A DNA stretch of 48,253 nt. Origin: CAZYVU01 sp964651435 (GTDB lineage: Bacteria; Desulfobacterota; Syntrophorhabdia; Syntrophorhabdales; CAYQXL01). The stretch spans positions 1 through 48,253 of the forward strand of contig CAZYVU010000020.1 in assembly GCA_964651435.1 (NCBI GenBank), written 5' to 3'. A model generated the notes under the pieces. The model ran no database searches. It was given only the letters and a program-made list of their open reading frames with translations, and was not told the DNA's origin. Positions 35,930 through 45,273 of the stretch are shown piece by piece. Each line of letters opens with the position of its first letter. The first letter of the stretch is position 1. A program made the translations under genes and the position numbers.

Positions 35930-37918
35930 ATGGCAGAGGTAAAGGAAGACACGAAGTATTACTATCCGTCACCGGAATTCGTCGAGCAGGCGTATGTGAG
36001 CAGCCGCGAAGAGTACGAGACGATGTGGAAGAAGTCTGTTTATGAGCCCGAGGAGTTCTGGGGCGACGTCGCATCGGAACTTTATTGGTACAAGAAATGG
36101 CTGAAGGTCAACAGGGAAGATTTCTCCAAGGGCGAGGTGGAATGGTTTATCGGCGGCAAGACCAACATCTCCTACAACTGTCTCGAAGCCCAGATCAAAA
36201 AGGGCAAGGGCGATAAGGTTGCCATTCTCTTCCAGGGTGAGCCGGAAGATGACGTAGTGAAACTTACCTACAAGGAGATGCTCAAGCTGGTCTCCAAGTT
36301 CGCCAACGTCCTGAAGAAGAAGGGCGTACGGAAGGGCGACAGGGTTGCCATTTATCTGCCCATGATCTGGCAGCTCCCCGTTGCCATGCTCGCCTGTGCA
36401 AGAATAGGCGCCATCCACACCATCGTCTTCGGCGGCTTCTCCGCTGAGGCCCTTCGTGACAGGATCCTCGACGCCGGCGCGAAGCTGCTTATCACCGCCA
36501 ACGGCTATTGGCGCTCCGGCAAGAACGTCAGCTCCAAGGCGAATGCCGATACCGCCTGCGACCTCTGTGCAAAAGAGGGCCACACGGTAGATAAGGTGGT
36601 CGTCGTTAAGAGGCTTGCCAATTTCGACGTTCCCATGAAGGAAGGCCGCGACACCTGGTTTGAAGATGAGCTGGCAGCTTCCGACATCAGCGATGACTGC
36701 CCTGTCACCTGGATGGATGCGGAAGATCCTCTCTTCATCCTCTACACGTCAGGCTCCACGGGCAAGCCGAAGGGCGTGCTTCACACGACCGGCGGCTACA
36801 TGACCTATGCGTATGCGACATTCAAGTACATCTTCGACTACAAAGACAAGGACGTCTTCTTCTGCACCGCCGATATCGGCTGGGTAACGGGCCATACCTA
36901 CATCGTTTACGGCCCCATGACCAACGGCGCAACCTCCATCGTCTTCGAGTCCGTTCCGACCTTCCCGAACCCTGACAGGTTCTGGGCAATCGTCGAGAAG
37001 TTCAAGGTCAATAGCTTCTACACCGCTCCCACCGCCATCCGCGCGCTCATGAAGGAAGGCGAGAAGTGGCCGCAGGGTAGAGATCTTTCCTCGCTCAGGG
37101 TTCTCGGCTCCGTCGGCGAGCCCATCAACCCCGAGGCGTGGCTCTGGTATCACAAGTACATCGGAGGAGAGAGATGCCCCATCACCGACACCTGGTGGCA
37201 GACGGAGACGGGCGGCATCCTTATTTGCGCCCTTCCCGGTGCATGGCCCACGATCCCGGGCTTTGCGACACTGCCCTTCTTCGGCGTCGAGGCGCGCGCT
37301 CTCCAGCCGAGATCTTCCGCTAAAGAGCCGGCGGTGGACGCACCGGTCAACGAGCAGGGCGAGCTCTGCATTGCACGGTCCTGGCCCGGCATGATGAGGG
37401 GCGTCTTTGGCGAGCCCGAGAGGTTCTTCAACACCTACTTTGTCCAGCAGCCCGGCTTCTATTTCTCCGGCGACGGCGCCATCAGGAACGAAGACGGCTA
37501 TTTCAGGCTTATGGGCCGTATCGACGACGTTGTCAATGTGTCCGGTCACCGTATGGGCACGGCAGAAGTCGAAGCAGCACTGAACTCCTACACCTCCTCC
37601 GTTGCAGAGTCGGCAGTCGTCGGCTTCCCGCACGAGGTTAAGGGCGAAGACCTTTACGCCTATGTGATCCTCAAATCAGGCGTAGAGGGAAGCGATGCCC
37701 TGAAGAAGGAGCTGGTTGCACACGTAAGAAAGGAGATCGGCCCCATCGCATCTCCCGGCAAGATCCAGTTTGTCTCCGGTCTTCCCAAGACCCGTTCCGG
37801 CAAGATCATGAGAAGGATCCTGAGAAAGGTCGCAGCGGGCGCAATCGACGAGCTCGGCGACACGACAACCCTTGCCGATCCGTCAATCGTTGATGAGATC
37901 GTAAAGGGCAGGCAGTAA
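35930..37918 (+). CDS. acs: Acetyl-CoA synthetase (AMP-forming)
   Basis: Converts acetate, ATP and CoA to acetyl-CoA, AMP and PPi. 662 aa, normal length. N-terminal ACAS_N part (EFWGDVASELYWYKKW), P-loop YTSGSTGKPKG, adenylation motifs TDTWWQTETGG and YFSGDGAIRNEDGY, hinge GRIDDVVNVSGHR, and PKTRSGKIMRR with K625, the lysine whose acetylation by Pat-type enzymes turns Acs off. Start ATG 35930 with AGGAGG. Codon use is strongly biased to C/G-ending codons (ATC, AAG, TAC) relative to neighbours, as for a highly expressed gene. Strong promoter upstream, terminator downstream: a monocistronic unit. Suggests acetate assimilation or syntrophic acetate handling. Confidence 0.96.
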   Translation: MAEVKEDTKYYYPSPEFVEQAYVSSREEYETMWKKSVYEPEEFWGDVASELYWYKKWLKVNREDFSKGEVEWFIGGKTNISYNCLEAQIKKGKGDKVAILFQGEPEDDVVKLTYKEMLKLVSKFANVLKKKGVRKGDRVAIYLPMIWQLPVAMLACARIGAIHTIVFGGFSAEALRDRILDAGAKLLITANGYWRSGKNVSSKANADTACDLCAKEGHTVDKVVVVKRLANFDVPMKEGRDTWFEDELAASDISDDCPVTWMDAEDPLFILYTSGSTGKPKGVLHTTGGYMTYAYATFKYIFDYKDKDVFFCTADIGWVTGHTYIVYGPMTNGATSIVFESVPTFPNPDRFWAIVEKFKVNSFYTAPTAIRALMKEGEKWPQGRDLSSLRVLGSVGEPINPEAWLWYHKYIGGERCPITDTWWQTETGGILICALPGAWPTIPGFATLPFFGVEARALQPRSSAKEPAVDAPVNEQGELCIARSWPGMMRGVFGEPERFFNTYFVQQPGFYFSGDGAIRNEDGYFRLMGRIDDVVNVSGHRMGTAEVEAALNSYTSSVAESAVVGFPHEVKGEDLYAYVILKSGVEGSDALKKELVAHVRKEIGPIASPGKIQFVSGLPKTRSGKIMRRILRKVAAGAIDELGDTTTLADPSIVDEIVKGRQ

Positions 37919-37942
37919 GAAACTCAGTAGAGAGCATTGTCG

Positions 37943-37976
37943 AGGCCCTCGGGGAGACCCCTCGGGGGCCTTTTTA
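37943..37976 (+). terminator. Intrinsic terminator after acs
   Basis: AGGCCC...GGGCCT outer stem, continued by a GC-rich inner stem with two G-U type pairs, then TTTTTATT. Lies about 25 nt after the acs stop. Confidence 0.75.
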
Positions 37977-37996
37977 TTCGTGCTATTGGCCTCACG

Positions 37997-38935
37997 ATGA
38001 CCGAGTGTACCCTCAACAGCACCGCCCAGTACCACAGAAGCCACCTGACCTCTCTTGGCTGGGAGCTGACCATGTGCAACGCCCTCCGTCGGGAGCAGAC
38101 GCCGCTGAGACGGATTCTCAGGAAAGACGACTCCTTTGGCTGTCTGCTCTACGACTTCCTCGATCATCACCTGCTCATGGGGGAGGTGCGGAAGGTTATT
38201 GAAATCGGTGGCGGGTACGGCTATCTTATGGCTGATTTTCTCGATAAGAATCGTGCCCTCGAGCCCTGTATGCTCGATATCTCGCCTTTTCTGCTGCAGC
38301 GGCAGCGGGAGAGCCTCCGGGGGCGGCACGTTTCATACCGGGAGGAAGACTTTCTCTGCGTGGACACCGCCTTTCTCGGCCAATTTGACCTTGCCGTCAT
38401 GAACGAAAACCTGGGCGATTTTCCAACCCTCGTCGATCTGACGGGACACATGCTCGACGACCGGGGGATCGATGATGCACATGTACGGCGGGCACGGCGC
38501 CTTTGTGAGACCTACGGACTGGAACGGACGCAGGAGGAACCATTTCCTTTTAACCTCGGCGCTATAGAGGCCGTCGAAAAGCTGTGTCTCGCCGGGATCC
38601 CCAACATATATCTCGGGGAGCACAGTTGCGAGGCCCACGTGCCCACGGCGCTTCGGGGCTTGATGCCTCCGCTGTCGGCGGGGATTCCGGAGAGAATCCG
38701 GCTTATGGGCCACGATGAGTACTCGATACAATTTTCTTTCCTTGAGAGGGTCGCACACACCTGTGGGTACCGATCCGCCAGGGGGCCCTTTGCCGATTTC
38801 ATACCCGTTGAGATAACGGACAGGGTGCGCTCCATGCTGGCGTCGAGGGGCCGCTACTCTGACGAGGATGAGCTTATCTGCCAGTTCGTCGAGGACATAT
38901 ACAAGTACGAATACCTCATTCTCAGCAAGTCTTAA
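37997..38935 (+). CDS. SAM-dependent methyltransferase-like protein
   Basis: 312 aa. A Rossmann-type motif I, VIEIGGGYGYLMADFL, is followed by an acidic end of strand 2 (CMLDISPFLLQRQRE), VSYREEDFL and the motif IV-like FDLAVMNENLGDF. This supports a class I methyltransferase; substrate unknown. The second half (LGAIEAVEKLCLAGIPNIYL, FADFIPVEITDRVR) is not something I recognise. ATG 37997 is the first start beyond the acs terminator; the Shine-Dalgarno is poor, so a later start (such as MCNALRREQ) cannot be excluded. A small hairpin closes the gene. Confidence 0.7.
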   Translation: MTECTLNSTAQYHRSHLTSLGWELTMCNALRREQTPLRRILRKDDSFGCLLYDFLDHHLLMGEVRKVIEIGGGYGYLMADFLDKNRALEPCMLDISPFLLQRQRESLRGRHVSYREEDFLCVDTAFLGQFDLAVMNENLGDFPTLVDLTGHMLDDRGIDDAHVRRARRLCETYGLERTQEEPFPFNLGAIEAVEKLCLAGIPNIYLGEHSCEAHVPTALRGLMPPLSAGIPERIRLMGHDEYSIQFSFLERVAHTCGYRSARGPFADFIPVEITDRVRSMLASRGRYSDEDELICQFVEDIYKYEYLILSKS

Positions 38936-38937
38936 AT

Positions 38938-38959
38938 GCCCGTTGCTCGGGCGATCCCC
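38938..38959 (+). terminator. Weak hairpin after the methyltransferase-like gene
   Basis: GCCCG-TTGCT-CGGGC (38938-38952), then GATCCCCTTTTG. Short stem and a poor T-run, so a weak terminator at best. Confidence 0.35.
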
Positions 38960-38997
38960 TTTTGCGGATCTTCTATTGAAATGTGATCTTCGTCATG

Positions 38998-39026
38998 TGG
39001 ACTTTCACCCATAGCGGTGATAAAAT
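38998..39026 (+). promoter_or_regulatory. Candidate promoter for the NHL-repeat gene
   Basis: TGGACT, 17-nt spacer, TAAAAT. The 5' leader then contains a perfect hairpin, TTCCCGG-GCG-CCGGGAA at 39068-39084, ending just before the GAGGAGG ribosome-binding site, which might modulate translation. Confidence 0.45.
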
Positions 39027-39105
39027 CGTATCGGGACACCTTTTGCAATAGACTATTACAGCCCTTTTTCCCGGGCGCCGGGAAGTGGGGTGAGGAGGCT
39101 TTCGT

Positions 39106-41808
39106 ATGAAAGGATCAAGGCGGGTATGCCTCGTGGGAATAGCGGTTACCCTCCTGGCGGCACTCTCCTTTTCGCCTGCCAGGGCTGACCAATACAACTT
39201 CTACGCGCAGTGGCACGCCGGCTACCTGCCTTGGGGCATTGCCGTCGACGGAACGGCAACGAACCTTTATGTGGCCGATACGAATAACAACAGGATCATG
39301 AGGTTCCTGACGACAGGGTCCCTCTCGGGCACGTTCGGTTCCTTCGGCACGGGCAACGGCCAGTTCAATTTTCCCAAAGGCGTTTCCGTTGACGCATCGT
39401 CCAACATCTATGTTGCCGATACGCTGAACCACAGGGTGCAGAAGTTTAACGCAACGGGCGCGTTCATATCGGCGTTCGGAGGCCTGGGCACGGCGAACGG
39501 CCAGTTCAACAGCCCCACGGGCATTGCCAACGACGCCTCGGGAAACATCTATGTTGCCGATACGCTGAACCACCGCATCCAGATTTTCGACTCATCGGGG
39601 AAATTTTCTCTGGCCTTCGGTTCCTTCGGGTCGGCGAACGGGCAGTTCAACAGCCCGGGAGGGGTTGCCGTTGATACCTTTGGAAACATCTATGTTGCCG
39701 ATACGCTGAACCACCGGATTCAGAAGTTCACCTCCTCGGGGGTTTTCATTTCAACGTGGGGTTCCTTCGGCGCCGGGAACGGCCAGTTCAACAGCCCCGC
39801 CGGTCTTTGTACCGACACGGGCAACGACATATTTGTGGCCGACACGTTGAACTATCGCATCCAAAAGTTTGACGAAAACGGTGTTTTTCTCGCTACGTGG
39901 GGGTCCCCGGGCACATCGGCGGGCCAGTTTGACAGCCCGGCGGGCATTGCCGTGGACAAAAATGGGTACGCATACGTCATCGATACGAAGAACGACCGTG
40001 TGCAGGTTTTTGAGCCGGTGCCGCAGATAACGATCACCGTGCCCAACGGCGGGGAGACGTGGGGTGCGGGGAGCCAGGTGACCATATCCTGGAACTATCT
40101 GGGCAATCCGGGCACTACTGTGAAGATCGATCTTCTCAAAGGAGGTCTTGTCGACCGGACCATTGCAACCAATGTGTCTGTCGGGTCGGGTGGCACGGGG
40201 TCCTATCTTTGGACCGTTCCCCTCAACCAGGCCGCGGGAAACGATTACAAGGTCAGGATTACGAGCACCTTTGACCCGACGTACACCGATGAAAGCGACA
40301 GTCCCTTTACCATCGAAGCGCCGGGCATCAGTATCATATCGCCCAACGGCGGAGACGTTTGGGTCGGGGGGAGCCAGGTGACGATACGGTGGAACTACAC
40401 GGCGAACCCGGGCAGCCAGGTGGCAATAGCCCTGTACAAGAGCGGCTCGTTGAACCGCGTCATTACGACGGCCACCTCTATCGGCAGCGGCGGCAGCGGT
40501 TCGTACATCTGGTGGGTGCCGTCGTCACAGGTTGCCGATTCGGATTACACGGTCAAGATTACCAGTCTCGCCAATCCTTTATACAGCGACACGAGCGACG
40601 GTTCCTTCAGCATCGTGGCTCCGGCGTTGAGCATATCTTCTCCCGGCGGCGGTGAGGTCTGGGGGGCAGGAGCGCAGGTCACCATAAGCTGGACCTATAC
40701 CGGCTATCCGGGCCCGGCGGTCCGCCTGGAGCTTTACAAGGGGACGAAGCTGGACCGCACCATCGTCTCTTCCATTGGCATGGGGACAGGAGGGAGCGGT
40801 ACCTACAAGTGGACGATCCCGAAAATTCAGACGCCGGGAAACGACTACAAGATCCGCGTCACATGCACCACCAACAGCACCCATACTTCTGAGAGCCCCG
40901 CACCCTTCACTATCGTGGCCCCGAGCCTTACCCTTGATGCCCCTAACGGGGGCGAGCTTTTCGGTGCGGGAGACGTGGTTCAGATCTCCTGGTCATATGT
41001 CGGAGATCCGGGGTCAAGGCTACGGATTGAGCTCCTGAAGGCCGGCGTCCGCGAGCGGGTCCTGGCGAGCAGTTGGTACGTAGGGAACAACAATGTGGGT
41101 CGATTCACGTGGAAGATGTCTCCCAAGCAAACGATGGGGGACGACTACACCGTCAAGATCACGAGCACGACAAACAGCTCCTGCAGCGACGAAAGTGATA
41201 GCCCATTTACCATCAACCCGGCCTCCATTTGGGTGAACGCGCCGGCCGGCGGCGAGGTCTATCAGGTGGGCAACCAGGTCATTGTCGGCTGGACCTATTT
41301 CGGAGGGCCCGGGCCGAATGTGAAGGTTGAGGTCTGCAAAGCAGGCACTACGTCCTGTCGCGCCATCGGCACTACATCGATCATTGCCGGCAGTTCCTAC
41401 AAGTGGACCATACCGGCGACCCAGGCGGCCGGTGCCTATGAGGTTCAGGTCAAGAGCACGACCACCACCACCGTATCGGGTAGAAGCGGCACCTTCTTCG
41501 TGGCGCCCCCAACGGTAGCGGTGGCATCACCGAACGGCGGCGAGGCCTGGGCTGTGGGTACCACCGTTCCCATCCGCTGGTCCTACACGGGCAACCCGGG
41601 TGCGTCGCTGAAAATTGAGCTTCTTCAGGGGGGCCTTTCCGTCCGCACCATAGTCTCCTCGGTCACCAAGGGGGCAGGCGGCAACGGCATCTACTACTGG
41701 GCCATACCCAAGACATTGACGCCGGGGGACGACTACCGCGTCAGTATCACCAGCACCTCGAACCCCCTCGTGACCGATCAAAGTAATGGTGATTTCAGCA
41801 TAAATTAG
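39106..41808 (+). CDS. Secreted NHL-propeller protein with six Ig-like (Kre9/KNH-type) repeats
   Basis: 900 aa. Signal peptide (VCLVGIAVTLLAALSFSPARA). Residues about 30-305 form six NHL blades, a full six-bladed propeller; the blade Pro-x-Gly turns are at residues 42, 90, 137, 184, 231 and 278, a period of 47. Then six beta-sandwich repeats of the Ser-Thr-rich/Kre9-KNH type, each opening with a PNGGExW-like motif and ending PGNDYKVRITST-like; they begin at 308, 408, 508, 608, 708 and 804, a period of 100 with only the last step shorter. No membrane anchor, sorting signal or catalytic motif is visible. Likely an extracellular or surface binding/adhesion protein. Start ATG 39106 with GAGGAGG. 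Transcribed alone. Confidence 0.88.
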   Translation: MKGSRRVCLVGIAVTLLAALSFSPARADQYNFYAQWHAGYLPWGIAVDGTATNLYVADTNNNRIMRFLTTGSLSGTFGSFGTGNGQFNFPKGVSVDASSNIYVADTLNHRVQKFNATGAFISAFGGLGTANGQFNSPTGIANDASGNIYVADTLNHRIQIFDSSGKFSLAFGSFGSANGQFNSPGGVAVDTFGNIYVADTLNHRIQKFTSSGVFISTWGSFGAGNGQFNSPAGLCTDTGNDIFVADTLNYRIQKFDENGVFLATWGSPGTSAGQFDSPAGIAVDKNGYAYVIDTKNDRVQVFEPVPQITITVPNGGETWGAGSQVTISWNYLGNPGTTVKIDLLKGGLVDRTIATNVSVGSGGTGSYLWTVPLNQAAGNDYKVRITSTFDPTYTDESDSPFTIEAPGISIISPNGGDVWVGGSQVTIRWNYTANPGSQVAIALYKSGSLNRVITTATSIGSGGSGSYIWWVPSSQVADSDYTVKITSLANPLYSDTSDGSFSIVAPALSISSPGGGEVWGAGAQVTISWTYTGYPGPAVRLELYKGTKLDRTIVSSIGMGTGGSGTYKWTIPKIQTPGNDYKIRVTCTTNSTHTSESPAPFTIVAPSLTLDAPNGGELFGAGDVVQISWSYVGDPGSRLRIELLKAGVRERVLASSWYVGNNNVGRFTWKMSPKQTMGDDYTVKITSTTNSSCSDESDSPFTINPASIWVNAPAGGEVYQVGNQVIVGWTYFGGPGPNVKVEVCKAGTTSCRAIGTTSIIAGSSYKWTIPATQAAGAYEVQVKSTTTTTVSGRSGTFFVAPPTVAVASPNGGEAWAVGTTVPIRWSYTGNPGASLKIELLQGGLSVRTIVSSVTKGAGGNGIYYWAIPKTLTPGDDYRVSITSTSNPLVTDQSNGDFSIN

Positions 41809-41826
41809 ATCGGCAAAGCTCACCCC

Positions 41827-41855
41827 TTCCACTTCTTCAGGGATTGTGCTATCCT
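41827..41855 (+). promoter_or_regulatory. Candidate promoter for the MscS-type channel gene
   Basis: TTCCAC, 17-nt spacer, TATCCT with TGC in front (extended -10). It lies just downstream of the NHL-protein stop. The 228-nt gap up to 42036 shows no other gene that I trust. Confidence 0.35.
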
Positions 41856-42036
41856 CGGAAAGGGGGTGGCCATGCAGGTGCACGGTCACCCTATCTTCGC
41901 ATCAACAATGCCCGGCAGCCTTCTCCCGCGAGGGTTTGTCATTGGCTCCCGCCAAGAGAAGGGACGGGGGCTTCTCCCCGGCTGCCTTGCAGCTCGCTAC
42001 GAGGAGGCGGTTCATTACAAGCGTGATTGGTGTACC

Positions 42037-43701
42037 ATGAAAAGTCTTCTTCGTCTGGTCGGTGTGTGTCTTGTCGCCATTATTTTGGGGATTTTCCCTG
42101 TTACCGGCGCTTTCTCGCAGCAGGTGGCCAAGTCGGGCGGAGAGGGGGCCGGCCTGCCGGTCCTCTTCGACGGCCAGGTCCTCTTTGCAATCAGCCGGCC
42201 CTTCGGTCCTTACTCTTCGGAAGACCGGGCCAACATTGTCATGGACCGGCTCGAGATCCTTTCCAAGGATCCGGCAGCAGATGTGAAGAAGGCCGAGGTC
42301 CGCGAGGACAATACGGGCTCACAGATTTTTGTGGGAGGCCGCATTGTCACGACGATTACCGATGATGATGCACAGGCAGCGGGGATCCCCAGGGCGCAGT
42401 TGGCCCGCCAGGTGTCTCAAAAAGTGGTAGATGCCCTGCGGGAATATCGGGATAGCCACAGCCTCAAGGCCATTGCCATAGCGATCATCGCTTCGGTGCT
42501 CATGACGGCCCTTTTTATCTTTCTTCTCAAGGTGACGCAGCGCCTCAAATCCCGCCTTGTGGAACGTATCCTGCGGGGGGGAGAGGGGATTCTCCATCGA
42601 CCGGTCCAGTTTCAGAAGGTGGAGTTTCTGTCTACCGAAAGGCTTCACCTTCTCGCCGTGCGGTTGACGAGGTTGTCATCACTCGTGGTCTACGCCCTTC
42701 TCGCATATTTCTATCTGTTCGGCGTATTCTCCGTGCTGCCCTGGACCAGACCCTATGCGGACAGGCTCTCCACCTACATCTTTTCGCCTGTCGTGGCCCT
42801 GGGCAAAGGGCTGTTGTCTCAACTCCCCAACCTCGTGGCCATCATTGTCATCTGCATCGTTACGCGCTACGCGCTGAAGGGCATTGCCTTTTTTTTCGAG
42901 GAGATGAAGAAGGGGACCATCCATTTCGAGGGGTTCTATGCCGAATGGATAGATCCTACCTACAAGATCGTGCGCCTGCTCGTGCTTATTCTGGCGGCCG
43001 TCATCATCTTTCCCTATATCCCCGGATCGGAGTCGCCTATCTTTAAGGGTATCTCCATATTTGTGGGCGTCCTCTTTTCCCTTGGTTCATCATCGGCCAT
43101 CTCAAACGTCATCGCCGGACTCCTTATCACCTATACGCGTGCTTTCAAGCTGGGCGACAGGATCAAGGTGGGGGATCAGGTAGGAGATGTTGCGGAAAAG
43201 ACGCTCTTTGTCACGAGGCTTACAACGATCAAGAATGAGACGGTCAGCATTCCCAACAGCACTATGATCGGCAGCCACATTACCAATTACACCGACTTGG
43301 CCCGCACGCATGGGCTGATCCTTCACTCCGCCGTCACGATCGGTTACGACGCGCCGTGGCGCACGGTCCACAGGCTTCTCGTTGAATCGGCCCTGTCTAC
43401 CGAGGGCATACTGAAGGAGCCCGAGCCTTTTGTGCTGCAAAGGAGCCTCGACGACTTTTACGTTACCTACGAGATCAATGCCTATACCGCCGCCCCCCAG
43501 GGAATGGCCGTCATCTATTCAAACCTGCACCAGAACATTCAGGACCGGTTTAACGAAGAGGGCGTGGAGATCATGTCACCGCACTACCGGCAGGTGAGGG
43601 ACGGCAACCAGACCACGATTCCGTCCGGGTACCTGGAAGAGGACTACGAGGCTCCCCGGTTCCGGGTTGCCGTTGAGGCTGAAGATAAGCGGGGCCGGTA
43701 A
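42037..43701 (+). CDS. MscS-family mechanosensitive channel
   Basis: 554 aa. Signal peptide (LLRLVGVCLVAIILGIFPVTGAF), a periplasmic domain about 30-145, then at least five membrane segments (AIAIAIIASVLMTALFIFLL; LVVYALLAYFYLFGVFSVL; LVAIIVICIVTRYAL; LVLILAAVIIFPYIPG) and the pore-lining helix region GVLFSLGSSSAISNVIAGLL, followed by the MscS beta-domain (FKLGDRIKVGDQVGDVAEKT; NETVSIPNSTMIGSHI). Long MscK/YnaI-like variety. I use ATG 42037 because it begins the signal peptide, though its Shine-Dalgarno is weak. An in-frame ATG at 41872 with AGGGGG before it would add 55 residues that look non-coding. Role: osmotic safety valve in the inner membrane. Confidence 0.88.
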   Translation: MKSLLRLVGVCLVAIILGIFPVTGAFSQQVAKSGGEGAGLPVLFDGQVLFAISRPFGPYSSEDRANIVMDRLEILSKDPAADVKKAEVREDNTGSQIFVGGRIVTTITDDDAQAAGIPRAQLARQVSQKVVDALREYRDSHSLKAIAIAIIASVLMTALFIFLLKVTQRLKSRLVERILRGGEGILHRPVQFQKVEFLSTERLHLLAVRLTRLSSLVVYALLAYFYLFGVFSVLPWTRPYADRLSTYIFSPVVALGKGLLSQLPNLVAIIVICIVTRYALKGIAFFFEEMKKGTIHFEGFYAEWIDPTYKIVRLLVLILAAVIIFPYIPGSESPIFKGISIFVGVLFSLGSSSAISNVIAGLLITYTRAFKLGDRIKVGDQVGDVAEKTLFVTRLTTIKNETVSIPNSTMIGSHITNYTDLARTHGLILHSAVTIGYDAPWRTVHRLLVESALSTEGILKEPEPFVLQRSLDDFYVTYEINAYTAAPQGMAVIYSNLHQNIQDRFNEEGVEIMSPHYRQVRDGNQTTIPSGYLEEDYEAPRFRVAVEAEDKRGR

Positions 43702-43754
43702 GATTCTGCAGCGGTTGCAAAGCAGGCAACACAAAAGGCGCTCTGAACAGTAAG

Positions 43755-43777
43755 AAGGCAGCCTTAAGGGCTGCCTT
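43755..43777. terminator. Hairpin between convergent genes
   Basis: AAGGCAGCC-TTAAG-GGCTGCCTT, a perfect 9-bp stem, midway between the channel gene and the convergent transporter gene. No strong T-run on either side; probably a bidirectional or Rho-assisted end point. Confidence 0.5.
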
Positions 43778-43813
43778 CGAAAAAGACTACCGGGGTCTGT
43801 TGGCGACCTTTTT

Positions 43814-45055
43814 TTAGGCCCTCTTTGGTGGTTTGAGGAGCAGGAAGGCAATGATAATGCCCAGGATCGCCATGCCTGCCGTAGGGTAGAAAGCGATGGT
43901 GTAGCTTCCGAAGGCATCTTTGGCGCTTCCCGAGATGATGCCTCCTATAATGGCTCCGAGACCGTAGGAGCTGAAGACGACGCCGTACTTCTGTGCATAC
44001 CCGTCAAGGCCGAAGAACGCAGCGGTGGAGGCCGGCCCGATTGCAAGCCATCCGCCGAGGCAGAGCCAGAAGCAGCAGAATGATACGGCATAGAGGACCA
44101 CGGAACCCTTGCCTGCCACAAGCATCATCAGCGAGGCTGCCAGGATTATAACAAAGGAGAGTATGGCGGCATACTTGGGTGTTATTTTGTCGGTCAACGC
44201 CCCGAAGATAGGACGGCCGATGCCGTTGAAGACGGCGAAGAGCATGACGAGCCCGGCCGCCGCCGCCTTGTCAAGCCCAATTACCTCTCTACCCACGGCC
44301 GCCGATATGCCGATGGCCATGAGGCCCGCTGTGGCGCCCAGAATATAGCAGAGCCAAAGCCCATAGAAGCTTGTCGTTTTCAGCATCCGACCGGGCGTGA
44401 AGGAGGCCGCTGCACCACCACCCGAGGCCGTCGCCGGAGGGTTCCATCCGGCAGGTTTGTAGCCTGCGGGTGGGAATTTCATGGGTATGGCAAGGATAAT
44501 GGTGATGAAGAAGAAGGCGATACCCATGATGCCGAAGGCGGCGAGAGGACCGTACTGCCCTATGAGCGCAGAGGCGATAGGTGCTGTGGCTATGGCCGAC
44601 CCTCCAAAGCCCGCCAAGGCAAGCCCGACGGCCAAACCCTTCTTGTCCGGGAACCACCGGGTCGCCACGGACACGGGGCCACCGTACACGATGCCGACAC
44701 CGGCGCCGCCGATGATACCGTAGGTGAGGACAACCATCCAGATGCTGGAGGCGAAATAGGTAAGCATCCAGCCGATACCGACGATGGCCCCGCCGACCAT
44801 CATGACCTTGCGGGGGCCCATTTTGTCTATGAATTTACCGGCAACAAAAGTGAACAGTGCAAACATGGCGAGAAATATCATGTAGGGCAGACCACCCTGA
44901 GTGGCACTGATCTTGAAGAGCTCCTCCAAGGGTTTCTTGAATACGCTGTAAGCGTAGACGGCACCGAGGCAAAAGTTTACAACCATACCGAGGATGACAA
45001 AGATCCACCGTCCTGCGTTTGCAGACATGCCGAAAACCTTCGTATCTTGCGCCAT
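43814..45055 (-). CDS. OFA-family MFS transporter (oxalate/formate antiporter-like)
   Basis: 413 aa with 12 membrane segments. Family signs: WIFVILGMVVNFCLGAVYAY in TM1, GPRKVMMVGGAIVGIGWMLT, GAGVGIVYGGPVSVATRWFP, GRPIFGALTDKI, and the long central loop with Pro/Gly/Ala-rich sequence (PPATASGGGAAASF). OFA members exchange small carboxylates (oxalate, formate, lactate, possibly acetate or other acids); the exact substrate cannot be read from sequence. Start ATG 45055 with GGGAGG upstream. No decarboxylase or CoA-transferase gene lies beside it. Divergent from the str operon. Confidence 0.9.
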   Translation of the reverse strand: MAQDTKVFGMSANAGRWIFVILGMVVNFCLGAVYAYSVFKKPLEELFKISATQGGLPYMIFLAMFALFTFVAGKFIDKMGPRKVMMVGGAIVGIGWMLTYFASSIWMVVLTYGIIGGAGVGIVYGGPVSVATRWFPDKKGLAVGLALAGFGGSAIATAPIASALIGQYGPLAAFGIMGIAFFFITIILAIPMKFPPAGYKPAGWNPPATASGGGAAASFTPGRMLKTTSFYGLWLCYILGATAGLMAIGISAAVGREVIGLDKAAAAGLVMLFAVFNGIGRPIFGALTDKITPKYAAILSFVIILAASLMMLVAGKGSVVLYAVSFCCFWLCLGGWLAIGPASTAAFFGLDGYAQKYGVVFSSYGLGAIIGGIISGSAKDAFGSYTIAFYPTAGMAILGIIIAFLLLKPPKRA

Positions 45056-45179
45056 GAAGACCTACCTCCCTCCCAGGAATGCGATTATTGTCGCGATTGT
45101 GCCTGAAAAGTAGTATAATAGGTCCGATAATGTCAAGTTTTTTCTACGGAAAGCGCTTGTAACGCATAGCAAAAATGTC

Positions 45180-45208
45180 TTGACAGGAGTATTAAAATCA
45201 TTTAACAT
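45180..45208 (+). promoter_or_regulatory. Promoter of the str operon
   Basis: TTGACA, 17-nt spacer, TAACAT, about 65 nt upstream of rpsL, in the gap shared with the divergent transporter gene. A perfect -35 with a moderate -10. Confidence 0.6.
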
Positions 45209-45273
45209 TACCCTGCTTTTTTTGCGCAATTCCCATCCCCACAAAGGGATTATTTTTGTTTGGAGGTAATGGA

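Noticed and set aside
41866..42036. N-terminal extension of the MscS gene from GTG 41866 or ATG 41872
   Set aside because: It has a good Shine-Dalgarno, but it would place 55 or more polar, non-conserved-looking residues before a proper signal peptide. Kept only as an alternative start.
45112..45136. TTGACA and TATACT on the minus strand upstream of the OFA transporter
   Set aside because: Only 13 nt separate the boxes, too short for a sigma70 promoter. The true promoter of this gene was not found.
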